Made by a program: the position numbers and the translations under genes
In this document: positions 13,789-21,000 of the stretch, in pieces
Numbering within the stretch: the first letter of the stretch is position 1
Layout of the letters: each line of letters opens with the position of its first letter
The notes under the pieces: generated by a model
What the model was told of the DNA's origin: nothing
The model's input: only the letters and a program-made list of their open reading frames with translations
The model's database searches: none
Source of the DNA: Candidatus Iainarchaeum sp.
GTDB taxonomy: Archaea > Iainarchaeota > Iainarchaeia > Iainarchaeales > Iainarchaeaceae
Assembly: GCA_013331625.1 (NCBI GenBank)
Contig: DUGC01000097.1
Location: forward strand, 1 to 22,564
Direction: 5' to 3'
Length of the DNA stretch: 22,564 bases

Positions 13789-14508
13789 TTATGATTTCTT
13801 TCTCCTTCCTGTCCTCTTTGAAGCAATATCCCCGACCTTTCTTCCCGGCGCTGCGTGCCTTGATGTGGACTTCGACTTGCCCGGATGGTGGTTTGCACCG
13901 CCAAAAGGATGGTTAAGCGCGTTCATTGCAATTCCCCTCGGGTATGGGTACTTCTTGTGCTTTCCCTTCATTGCAAAATACCTCTTGCCGGCTTTCACAA
14001 AAGGCTTGTCCTTCCTCCCGCCTGCCCCCGAGCACCCTATTGTCGCCCTGCACAAATGCTGCAGTGCAATGATCCTGCCTGAAGGCATTTTCACAAAGAC
14101 TGAATTCTTGTCTTTTGTAAGTATAAGCCCGTACATCCCCGAGGCGCGCACAAGGCTTCCGCCATCGCCCGGCAGCCTTTCAATATTGAATACAGGGCAG
14201 CCTTCAGTGCAGCTCCCAAGTGTCTTAACATTCCCGATTTCAAGCGCGGCATCCTTTCCCTGCTCAATCCTCTGGCCGACATAGCTGCCTTCCGCGGCAA
14301 TTATCAGTTCTTGCGATCCGTTGTCATAGGCGACCTTTGCAAGCACGCTGCTCCTTGCAGGATCGTGGACAAAATCCACCATCTCGCCCTTAATAAGAGC
14401 CGAATTGAAATTATAATCAATATAGCGCGCCTCGCCTGCCCCGTTCATTGTTGCCGCGTAAATCGGGCTTCCCGCCCCGCGCCTTTGTGTCTTTAGTCTT
14501 TTTGGCAT
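13789..14508 (-). CDS. rpl2: Large-subunit ribosomal protein uL2 (L2)
   Basis: uL2 supports the peptidyl transferase centre and subunit joining. The 239-residue product starts MPKRLKTQRRGAGSPIYAA as archaeal uL2 does and has GSCTEGCPVFNIERLPGDGGSLVRASG. RGIAMNALNHPFGGANHHPGKSKSTSRHAAPGRKVG carries the conserved His of the peptidyl transferase region. An in-frame TTG 32 codons upstream would extend it through the hairpin-rich spacer; that extension has no family match, so I reject it. ATG 14508 has only a weak ribosome binding site, and the small ORF upstream ends four bases before it, which could couple translation. Confidence 0.97.
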   Translation of the reverse strand: MPKRLKTQRRGAGSPIYAATMNGAGEARYIDYNFNSALIKGEMVDFVHDPARSSVLAKVAYDNGSQELIIAAEGSYVGQRIEQGKDAALEIGNVKTLGSCTEGCPVFNIERLPGDGGSLVRASGMYGLILTKDKNSVFVKMPSGRIIALQHLCRATIGCSGAGGRKDKPFVKAGKRYFAMKGKHKKYPYPRGIAMNALNHPFGGANHHPGKSKSTSRHAAPGRKVGDIASKRTGRRKKS

Positions 14509-14512
14509 CCGT

Positions 14513-14656
14513 TCACAACCACGCCGCCTGCTTGCGGCGGTAAAGCGGACTATCTCCTTGCACACTGCTGTGTGCGAGGCCTCGCAGAACTCTTGGTTCT
14601 GCAAGGTCGGCTTGTGCCTCGATAGGCCTTACTCCAACTACTGCTTTATTTTCCAT
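14513..14656 (-). CDS. Small 47-codon ORF in the uL23-uL2 spacer (unrecognised)
   Basis: ATG 14656 opens a 47-residue frame (MENKAVVGVRPIEAQADL ... RRKQAAWL) that ends in TGA four bases before the uL2 ATG. GGTGA lies about 12 bases upstream. I recognise no family. It has no membrane segment and is Arg/Ala/Leu-rich. Most of its length coincides with stem-loops, so the amino-acid sequence may be only a by-product of a structured element. It nevertheless keeps translation nearly continuous between two ribosomal protein genes, which could be its only role. Confidence 0.35.
   Translation of the reverse strand: MENKAVVGVRPIEAQADLAEPRVLRGLAHSSVQGDSPLYRRKQAAWL
14516..14630 (-). repeat. Cluster of stem-loops between uL23 and uL2 (REP/MITE-like or structured RNA)
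   Basis: Within about 115 nt there are several perfect inverted repeats. One is cgccgc/gcggcg (14522-14539), another gcacac/gtgtgc (14560-14575). There is also a 12-bp palindrome gcgaggcctcgc (14574-14585), gcagaac/gttctgc (14584-14602) and gcct/aggc (14616-14627). All are GC-rich and closely packed. Other gene joints in this operon are mostly overlaps or under 20 nt, so the block looks added. It does not fold like a tRNA or 5S rRNA by eye. No second copy is seen in the window. Confidence 0.6.
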
Positions 14657-14675
14657 AATCATCCCATTCACCAAT

Positions 14676-15155
14676 TTATATTACCCCGAGCTTTGTGGCC
14701 ACATCCCCGGCCCTGAATTCCTTTGCAAGTGTCACTATCGCCCTCTTCCTCGATTTCATGTCGCGCTGCAGGTTCACTTTTTTAACCTTGACTTTATATA
14801 GCGATTCAACCGCGCCCCTGACCATTGGCTTTGTGGCCTTTGAAGCAACGACAAAAGTAATCTTGTTTTCAGCCTCGATCATGTTTACCGCCTTTTCAGT
14901 CACGAGCGGATGGAGCAGTATCTCAAGGTCCTCAAGCTGCTCTTCAACCGCAACATCCTTTGCAATTTCTGCAAGCCCTGTTCCCTTCACAGCCCCTGCC
15001 TGCAAATTCTCTTTTGCCTCCAGATTTCCCTTCTTTGAAGCTTTATGTGCGACCCTGCGCTTTGGCGAAGCTTTTAGCGCCCTTCCTTTGGCCTTTGCAG
15101 CCCGTGTTGCTTTAACCTTCTTTTCCTTTCCCTTAGCCTGTTTTTTTAGCGCCAT
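14676..15155 (-). CDS. rpl23: Large-subunit ribosomal protein uL23 (L23) with ~75-residue N-terminal extension
   Basis: uL23 stands at the tunnel exit and is the docking site for SRP and nascent-chain factors. The core starts near residue 76: LEDLEILLHPLVTEKAVNMIEAENKITFVVASKATKPMVRGAVESLYKVKVKKVNLQRDMKSRKRAIVTLAKEFRAGDVATKLGVI. This is a complete archaeal uL23 of about 84 residues. The first ~75 residues are extra: Lys/Ala/Arg-rich to residue 45, then a less basic part with TGLAEIAKD at 59-67. ATG 15155 follows the uL4 stop by six bases with GGAAGTGAT upstream. Confidence 0.95.
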   Translation of the reverse strand: MALKKQAKGKEKKVKATRAAKAKGRALKASPKRRVAHKASKKGNLEAKENLQAGAVKGTGLAEIAKDVAVEEQLEDLEILLHPLVTEKAVNMIEAENKITFVVASKATKPMVRGAVESLYKVKVKKVNLQRDMKSRKRAIVTLAKEFRAGDVATKLGVI

Positions 15156-15161
15156 AAAATA

Positions 15162-15995
15162 TCACTTCCGCCCCGTTTCCTTTTTTTTGGAATTTGCACC
15201 CGACATTTCCGAAATAGCCTTCTCTGTCCACACGGTAAGCCTTCCGGGCAAAGCCCCCGGCGCGAGCACGTTTGCATTGAGGTCCTTTAGCCTTACAATG
15301 TCAACCCCTTCAAGGTTCCTTGCCGACTTAAAGACCTTGGCAGAGTCAGCCGCAACAATGAGGATGCTCTTGCGCCTCTTGTACTGCCTTCCCCTCTTCT
15401 TGCCCTTTCCTGCGCGGATCTTCTTTTTCCTTGCAGCCCTTTCAATATCTTGTGAAATCCCGATCGCATCAAATGCAGCCACAACATCTTTTGTCTTCTG
15501 CAGGTTTTCAAAACCCGAATCAATCACAATGGGGAATGCAACATTTGCCGCAAATTCATGGCCGCGCGATTTTACAAGTTCGGATTTTGCAGTTGCCGCG
15601 ATCGCAGCTTCGGTAGCCTTGCGCTTCTCCTTTGCATTGATCTTCTCTTCCCAGACCTTGCTGAATTTTGGCGGATGAGCCTTTGGCCCCCCCACGACGC
15701 CGGGAATCCCCGCAACCTGCCCTGAAAGAAGCCCGCGCCTGTTTTTCATCCTTGGCTTTCTTGCATGGCCGACGTTAATTGTCCTGTGCATCGTCGGCTT
15801 TCCCCTCGAGCCGACATAAATTGCTGTGTTGTTCCTTCCTGCAAACGCAAAAGGGTAATGGGTCTGGATGCTTGCGGATTGTATTGCAAGCACTGCCCTG
15901 CGTATAAGTGTCTCATCAACATCAGCATTAAACTGCCTGGGGAGCTCTATTTCGGATAGCTTCCTGCCTTCAAGTGAAACAACAGATGCCTTCAT
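15162..15995 (-). CDS. rpl4: Large-subunit ribosomal protein uL4 (L4)
   Basis: uL4 forms the tunnel constriction with uL22. The 277-residue archaeal-type protein has SLEGRKLSEIELPRQFNADVDETLIRRAVLAIQSA and the rRNA-penetrating loop region GSRGKPTMHRTINVGHARKPRMKNRRGLLSGQVAGIPGVVGGPKAHPPK. RGRQYKRRKSILIVAADSAKVFKSARNLEGVDIVRLKDLNANVLAPGALPGRLTVWTEKA closes the core. The ATG overlaps the uL3 stop. The C-terminus has a short basic tail. Confidence 0.97.
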   Translation of the reverse strand: MKASVVSLEGRKLSEIELPRQFNADVDETLIRRAVLAIQSASIQTHYPFAFAGRNNTAIYVGSRGKPTMHRTINVGHARKPRMKNRRGLLSGQVAGIPGVVGGPKAHPPKFSKVWEEKINAKEKRKATEAAIAATAKSELVKSRGHEFAANVAFPIVIDSGFENLQKTKDVVAAFDAIGISQDIERAARKKKIRAGKGKKRGRQYKRRKSILIVAADSAKVFKSARNLEGVDIVRLKDLNANVLAPGALPGRLTVWTEKAISEMSGANSKKKETGRK

Positions 15996-17011
15996 CCCCT
16001 CACCCCTGCATTAGGCAGTTTTATATCAGTATACTTTGCCAAGTTCTCATTGTTGATCCTTATTGCAGGCCTCATGGCAACAATCCTTTTTGCAGGGCCC
16101 GGGACAGAGCCCACAAGCACAATGAAATCATTTTTCACCATTCCGTAATTCCCAAATCCGCTCACCGGATTTATGGCCTCCGCCTTGTTCTCAACTGCAA
16201 GCACCCTCTTGTTGTACTCGGTCCTCACCTGATAGCCAAGCTGGCCGGGGCGCGCCACGGTCCACATTACTGTCGCAGGGTGCCATGGGCCTATGCTTCC
16301 CACATACCTGTGCTTTTTTGATTTTGGCCTGTGCACTTTGACATGCGCCCTTTTCACAACGCCGGCAAACCCTTTTCCCTTGTCAACAGCCCTCACGTCA
16401 ATGAACTGGCTTGCCGCAAAGCAATCGCCGATGCGTATTTCCTTGCCGATCCTTTCCTTTGCAAATGCAAACTGCTGCTCGATGCTCCCTGCAATGCGCA
16501 CTTCGGCAACATCAGCCTTCTTCTTTCCGATCCCTGTCATTGCAGGCTGGACCTGCACAATCAGTGTAACCAGTGAAACTTTTGCCTTATCCTTCTCAAG
16601 GGTTTCAACAGTCCCGTATTTTGCCTCTTCTTCCTTTGCCTTCTTTTTGCCCCTTCTTTTGAACGCCTTAATTTTCTCCCGCAATGCCTTGTCGGGCTTG
16701 TCAATCGTAACTTCCCCAAGCGCCTTTTCCCCGCCGGTTGTGTGGGTATATGCCCTTATGCCGATCACTTTCATGGGCGGGCACTCTATTACCGTTGAAG
16801 GCACCATTGTTTCCTGGCCGAACGACACGCTCTTTTCATGGGCGTTCCTGCAAAAAACATGCGTCATGCCTGCTTTATAACCGTAAAATGTCATCGGCTT
16901 TGCATCCTTTGCCGCAAGAGCCGGATAAGTAGAGAAAACTGCAATCTGCCTTTTCGCCCGGACTTTCGGGTAATATGCCAGCGATCCTGACCTTGGCTTA
17001 TGCGCGCTCAT
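15992..17011 (-). CDS. rpl3: Large-subunit ribosomal protein uL3 (L3)
   Basis: uL3 is one of the first 50S assembly proteins and reaches the peptidyl transferase centre. The 339-residue product starts HKPRSGSLAYYPKVRAKRQIAVFSTYP and has FYGYKAGMTHVFCRN. The C-terminal core is KGFAGVVKRAHVKVHRPKSKKHRYVGSIGPWHPATVMWTVARPGQLGYQVRTEYNKRVLAVE. GSVPGPAKRIVAMRPAIR is also diagnostic. GAAGG lies eight bases before ATG 17011. It is the first gene of the operon, below two candidate TATA boxes. Confidence 0.97.
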   Translation of the reverse strand: MSAHKPRSGSLAYYPKVRAKRQIAVFSTYPALAAKDAKPMTFYGYKAGMTHVFCRNAHEKSVSFGQETMVPSTVIECPPMKVIGIRAYTHTTGGEKALGEVTIDKPDKALREKIKAFKRRGKKKAKEEEAKYGTVETLEKDKAKVSLVTLIVQVQPAMTGIGKKKADVAEVRIAGSIEQQFAFAKERIGKEIRIGDCFAASQFIDVRAVDKGKGFAGVVKRAHVKVHRPKSKKHRYVGSIGPWHPATVMWTVARPGQLGYQVRTEYNKRVLAVENKAEAINPVSGFGNYGMVKNDFIVLVGSVPGPAKRIVAMRPAIRINNENLAKYTDIKLPNAGVRG

Positions 17012-17174
17012 TACAATGCCTTCAAACTACACGGTGCGTGTGCATTTAATTTAATAATGCCAAAAACACTCAGGCCCGCAAAATGCCTCAAAAGAGGAAT
17101 TTAATGGGAATAATGAGCACTTTTTGTGCATTTATATCCCAAGAGGATTTACTCAGGATACAGTTTACACCAAC
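17012..17174 (-). promoter_or_regulatory. Promoter and leader of the ribosomal protein operon
   Basis: On the minus strand GGGATATAAATGCACA places a good archaeal TATA box at about 17131-17137, predicting a start near 17108 and a leader of nearly 100 nt. A second AT block, ATTAAATTAAATGCACA (about 17041-17054), could act as a proximal promoter with a very short leader. Both share the 10-mer TAAATGCACA (17125-17134 and 17039-17048). The leader between them has a small cctc/gagg hairpin (17086-17097). Which TATA is used cannot be told from sequence. Confidence 0.55.
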
Positions 17175-17230
17175 CTTTTCTTTTTGTTCAGCCAAAAAGA
17201 AAAGCTTGACCAAAAGAAAAAGCTATTTTT
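17175..17230 (-). terminator. U-rich inverted repeat between vapC and the ribosomal operon
   Basis: A perfect 12-bp inverted repeat, cttttctttttg (17175-17186) and caaaaagaaaag (17193-17204) with a 6-nt loop, lies about 70-100 nt past the vapC stop. A second, near-identical copy of the right arm follows at 17211-17222. In minus-strand RNA this gives runs of U (CTTTTTCTTTTGG, CTTTTCTTTTTGG), as expected of archaeal U-tract termination. It probably insulates vapBC transcripts from the operon promoter. Confidence 0.5.
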
Positions 17231-17276
17231 GCCTTTTCTTTGCCTACTTAAATCTATGAGGGAGGCTTTAAAAAGG

Positions 17277-17720
17277 TTACTGGGGCGCAGAACGGGTATT
17301 TATCGCATTAACTGCCGGCCCGATGTAATAAACAGCAGTAAGGGCGCGGAAATGATAATCGCCTGTGACTACTTCGGCTTTGAGCTTCCTTGCCGCTGCA
17401 AGTATTATCGCATCCGCAAGCCCGAAATTGTTTTTGTATTTTTTCCTCACAGCCTGTTTCAGTTTTCCTGCAGCTCTAGCATAATCCACATCGAGGGGTA
17501 TTATTGTTGAATTGGAACAGATAAAATCAACGTCTTTTTCCGCAAACTTGTGGTTCTCCTTGGAATATTTGTCCATGATTTCTGCTATTACAATTGAGGG
17601 GGTGAAACAGCTGCTGCCTTCAGCAAGCAGTTTCTTTATTATGCTGCCACTTTCACTGCCTTTAAAATATTCAATCCATGCATAGGAATCAAGCACAAAC
17701 TTAGAGGTCATGGAAATCAT
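17277..17720 (-). CDS. vapC: VapC-like PIN-domain ribonuclease toxin
   Basis: PIN-domain toxins of this type cleave RNA (often tRNA or rRNA) in a metal-dependent way. The 147-residue product reads KFVLDSYAWIEYFKGSESG at the N-terminus. The expected acidic quartet is visible at D11, E47 (SIVIAEIMDKYS), D103 (FGLADAIILAAARKLKAEVVTGD) and D121. The active site therefore looks intact. ATG 17720 or 17711 lies within the end of the antitoxin gene, so the two are translationally coupled. It ends upstream of the ribosomal operon and is probably an independent unit. Confidence 0.92.
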   Translation of the reverse strand: MISMTSKFVLDSYAWIEYFKGSESGSIIKKLLAEGSSCFTPSIVIAEIMDKYSKENHKFAEKDVDFICSNSTIIPLDVDYARAAGKLKQAVRKKYKNNFGLADAIILAAARKLKAEVVTGDYHFRALTAVYYIGPAVNAINTRSAPQ

Positions 17721-17901
17721 CCTCGTCGCGCTTAAAACTGGTCAATTCAGGGTGCGCTCCGAACATATCTTTGGGTATGTCAACCTCTTTACAGGCCATT
17801 TTGCGTATTGCCTTATCATACGATTTCACCCCGTATTTGCGTTTCACTTTCTCCAAAATCGCGACAGTGGACTTTTCAACCTGGATCGTGGTAGTTTCCA
17901 T
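17701..17901 (-). CDS. vapB: VapB-like ribbon-helix-helix antitoxin
   Basis: The 66-residue product starts METTTIQVEKSTVAILEKVKRKYGVKSYDKAIRKM, a ribbon-helix-helix DNA-binding module: a short strand, then two helices. A flexible acidic C-terminus follows (PKDMFGAHPELTSFKRDEDDFHDL), of the kind that wraps round and blocks a VapC active site. AGGTGA lies five bases before ATG 17901. The overlap with vapC and the palindrome upstream fit an autoregulated toxin-antitoxin operon. Confidence 0.87.
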   Translation of the reverse strand: METTTIQVEKSTVAILEKVKRKYGVKSYDKAIRKMACKEVDIPKDMFGAHPELTSFKRDEDDFHDL

Positions 17902-17910
17902 AAGATCACC

Positions 17911-17940
17911 TATTATACTATAGCTATAGCTATATTATTA
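17911..17940 (-). promoter_or_regulatory. vapBC promoter/operator with 16-bp palindrome
   Basis: Ten to forty bases upstream of vapB lies an AT-rich block holding the perfect palindrome tatagctatagctata (17919-17934), made of tandem TAGC-centred half sites. It contains TATA-like sequence and sits where both a promoter and an operator would be. Ribbon-helix-helix antitoxins commonly bind such short tandem palindromes to repress their own operon; here that is inference. Confidence 0.55.
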
Positions 17941-17973
17941 TCCCTTGCGGCCACTATTCGTAAAGAAATTGCA

Positions 17974-17990
17974 GCGGCTAAAGTAGCCGC
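17974..17990 (-). terminator. Hairpin just after the giant secreted-protein gene
   Basis: A perfect 7-bp stem (gcggcta / tagccgc) with a 3-nt loop lies about 11 nt past the TAA of the large gene. The bases after it on the minus strand are TGCAATTTCTTTACG, only moderately U-rich, so it may act as a transcript end or stabilising 3' hairpin. Confidence 0.4.
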
Positions 17991-18001
17991 CTGATTAATT
18001 C

Positions 18002-21000
18002 TTATTTCACTTCGAATTTGAATATCTTTGAGAGGAAGTCCACAATCTGCTGCAGTACCCCCTTTTGCTCCTCAAGCTGCTGTGCGATGTTCACGCACAC
18101 CCCTGAGAGGCATGAGTTGCTCTTGCATTCATAGCTGTTCTGGCACAGCGAGCCGTCGCTTTTCTGCTCTTTTACCTTTGAGTCTATGTCGCAGAACAAT
18201 ACATTTGCATCCGAGCCAAACCTTGTCCCTGCGCTCAGGCATTTGCCATTGTCAGCACAGCCATTGCATGCGGATTCAGGTTGCTGCTGCCTGCACGCGC
18301 TCTGCGGGTTCTGCACGCATCTCCAGTCGCCTCCAAGGCAGCTGCACCAGAGTATCTCCGATCCGTCGCTGCACTTGTAGTTCCTGGTTTCGCCTTCAGA
18401 GCACTTTCCAACCGGCATTGGCGGGGCTCCCGGCGGAGTTCCGGTACCACCTGTACTTCCAGTCCCAGTGTTCCTGAACACCAGCTTGAGGTTTTTGCCG
18501 ACCTGCGCCTTTTGGGCATCCACTATCTTGAGTATGTTTCCATCTCTATAACTATAATAGAGTTCAAAGAGAGCGATATAGTCTGCCGAGTTTGATTGCT
18601 GCGTTACCTGAACGACTTTTATCTCCATCTCGCTGCCGGTATAGTCGCCTGTCCCTTTGATGGCCTTTATGAAATCGCCTTCAAAGTACTTTTCCGTCTG
18701 GGTGTTCTGGCCGTTGTTCCTCGAAATTTCAACATAGCCTTCGCCTGTAAGGGCGCTCACTGCTATTGTTTTCACGAAGATGTTTGGCAAAAACCTTGCC
18801 CCTGCAACTTCTTCGTCTGAAGGCCCGCCGTTTCCTGAAAGCTGCCTTTCAATTACTTCCTTGAACTTTCCGTATTCCAGTGCCCCGTCAATCCTTTCGC
18901 TTCCGATAAAGAACGTGGGTGTGGCGCTAACCCCCCTTGAAATCCCTTCATCATAATCCTTTTGCACTATGCTTTTTTTCATGCCGCTATCTAGGCATGC
19001 GTTGAACCTGCCTGTATCGAGGCCAAGTTTTGCGGCCATGTTCTTGATGTTTGAAATGTCAAGGTCTGCCTGGCCTATGAAAAGCACCCTATAGTACTCC
19101 TCGAACCTTCCCTGATCCCTTGCGCACTCCGCCGCTTCTGCCGCTTTCCATGCCTTGCTGTGCAGCTGCGTGAGCCGGAATTCCTTTGTCAAAAATCCCA
19201 CCGTGGTGCCATATTCCTCCAAAATCTTTGGTTTTGTAACCGTCGCGAATCTTGCGCAGAACGGGCACTCAAAGTCCGTGAACTCCTCTATAAGGAGCTT
19301 TGATGGCTGTGGCGGCGTTGCGCCAATACATGCCCCGTCAACACAGCTTCCGTCGCATTTCTGGTGCGATATCACGAACTGCTTTGCCGGGTATGCATTC
19401 CCTCCACACACGCCTTCTGCAATAGTGCGATCATTGATGCAGTAATCCGTGTAGGCATACCGGTCTGCGCTGCTGCTCGTGTATTTTATTGTGCCTGCAA
19501 CATTCTTGTTCACACCGCCGTCAGTGTCAGAGCAGCTCATGCCTGAAACATTGAGCGGCACAACAGCCATGCCTGATTTGTCAATCGTTGCGCTCAGCGC
19601 AGTGCCGTCAGTGAACTGGATTTCCATCTTTCCGCCCGCAAACGGCCTTGACTCTATCTGGCCGTAGAGGTCGAGCGTGTTATCCCCTTTTGAAACCAAA
19701 ATCTTCTCGTCATACCTCTTGTTTTTCTGCCCGCCCTCCCTCAAAACAACTATCGGGTAGAGGTCCTTGCCATTCCACTTTTCAGAGCTTGTGGACCATG
19801 CCTCTCCGGGCGTATTGTGCACTAATAGGATTGACTTGATGTACTTGTCAGAATCAAGGCTGAACTTTGCGACCCAATGGTAATCATTTGCCAAAGTGCC
19901 ATAGAAATCAACGCCCGGCCCGAACACACCCTGCGTCCCCGCATGGTCCTCATTGGTCGAGGCGAGATATGCCTTAAATGTACTTGTATTGCCCCCTCCG
20001 TCCGGAACAGTGAATTCTATGCTTGAATATGCCATATATGGGCAGTCATCGTCCACAATGCTGGCCTTGTACTTCTTCCCCGCTATTGTGGGGTAATCAC
20101 AAGTTGTTACTACACAATTGTATTTCTCATTGCCGCTCTGCTGCTGTCCGCAGTTTGCCATTATGCCGCATGTCCGGCTGTTGCCGGTATTAGCGTCTGT
20201 TGCAGCAAGTTCAGTGAGCGTTATTGTGCTGCGGGTGTCAACCCCGTAAGGGGTAAAATACTGCATTTTCAGTTTTCCTTTCATCGATTCGGAATCGTTT
20301 GCCGAAATTTTCATGTTCGTGATCCTGTGGTCTGCACAATTGACTGAGGGCTGCTCAGGCGGCTGTGACGGCGGCGCAACATCCGACGCCCCTATCTGCG
20401 TGTCAACGCTCGTGCCATCAGTGAAATATATGAGGAGCCTGCCGCCCGTGAAATTTGCTGAATCTGTCTGGCCGTAAAGGATGAACTTGTGCTCCCCTGC
20501 GGCAAAAGGCCCGATCTGCTGGTCGTAGGCAGTATTTAGCTGCGTTCCGTTGTAATACACCACAAGCGGATATAATTGCTTGTCGTATGTTGCAGTGTCC
20601 GATGCCGATGACCAGCCCTCTCCATAAGTGTTGTGCTTGATCCTGATCGACTTGATCGTCTTTTGCGACCCCAATGTGAGCAACGCGCTCCATTTCCAGT
20701 CTTCCCTGATGCCATTTTGCCCCTTCCCTGAATTGAAGACGCCCCAAACTCCTGCCCTGTCCTCTCTTGCCGTAGCAAGGCTTGCGCTAAGGCCGTTTGG
20801 CCTTACGATCTGGATGCACGTTCCGTCAGTACATGTAAAGTCCGTGCCGCATGCCTGAGCTACGCTCTCAATCTTTCCGCAGCTGTCCTGCCACATCACT
20901 GAATTGGTGATAGCATCACACACTTTCCTGTACTTTGATGTGCATGCCGGTACCGGTGGGAGTGATGGCTCCGCAGGCTTTATGCCTGAAGGCGCTATAG

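Noticed and set aside
14509..14604. Extension of uL2 by 32 residues through the spacer
   Set aside because: It starts at a non-ATG, has no uL2 homology, and the ATG at 14508 gives the exact family N-terminus MPKRLK.
14509..14675. tRNA, 5S rRNA or SRP RNA gene in the uL23-uL2 spacer
   Set aside because: The stems do not form a cloverleaf, and no T-loop, 5S or SRP Alu/S-domain motifs are seen.
17710..17994. 94-codon plus-strand frame over vapB
   Set aside because: Antisense to vapB and its promoter; no RBS or family similarity.
17975..18001. CRISPR or direct-repeat array
   Set aside because: Only one short hairpin is present; no spaced repeats occur anywhere in the window.
18235..18519. 94-codon minus-strand frame inside the giant gene
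   Set aside because: Out-of-frame overlap within the Cys-rich coding region; no independent support.
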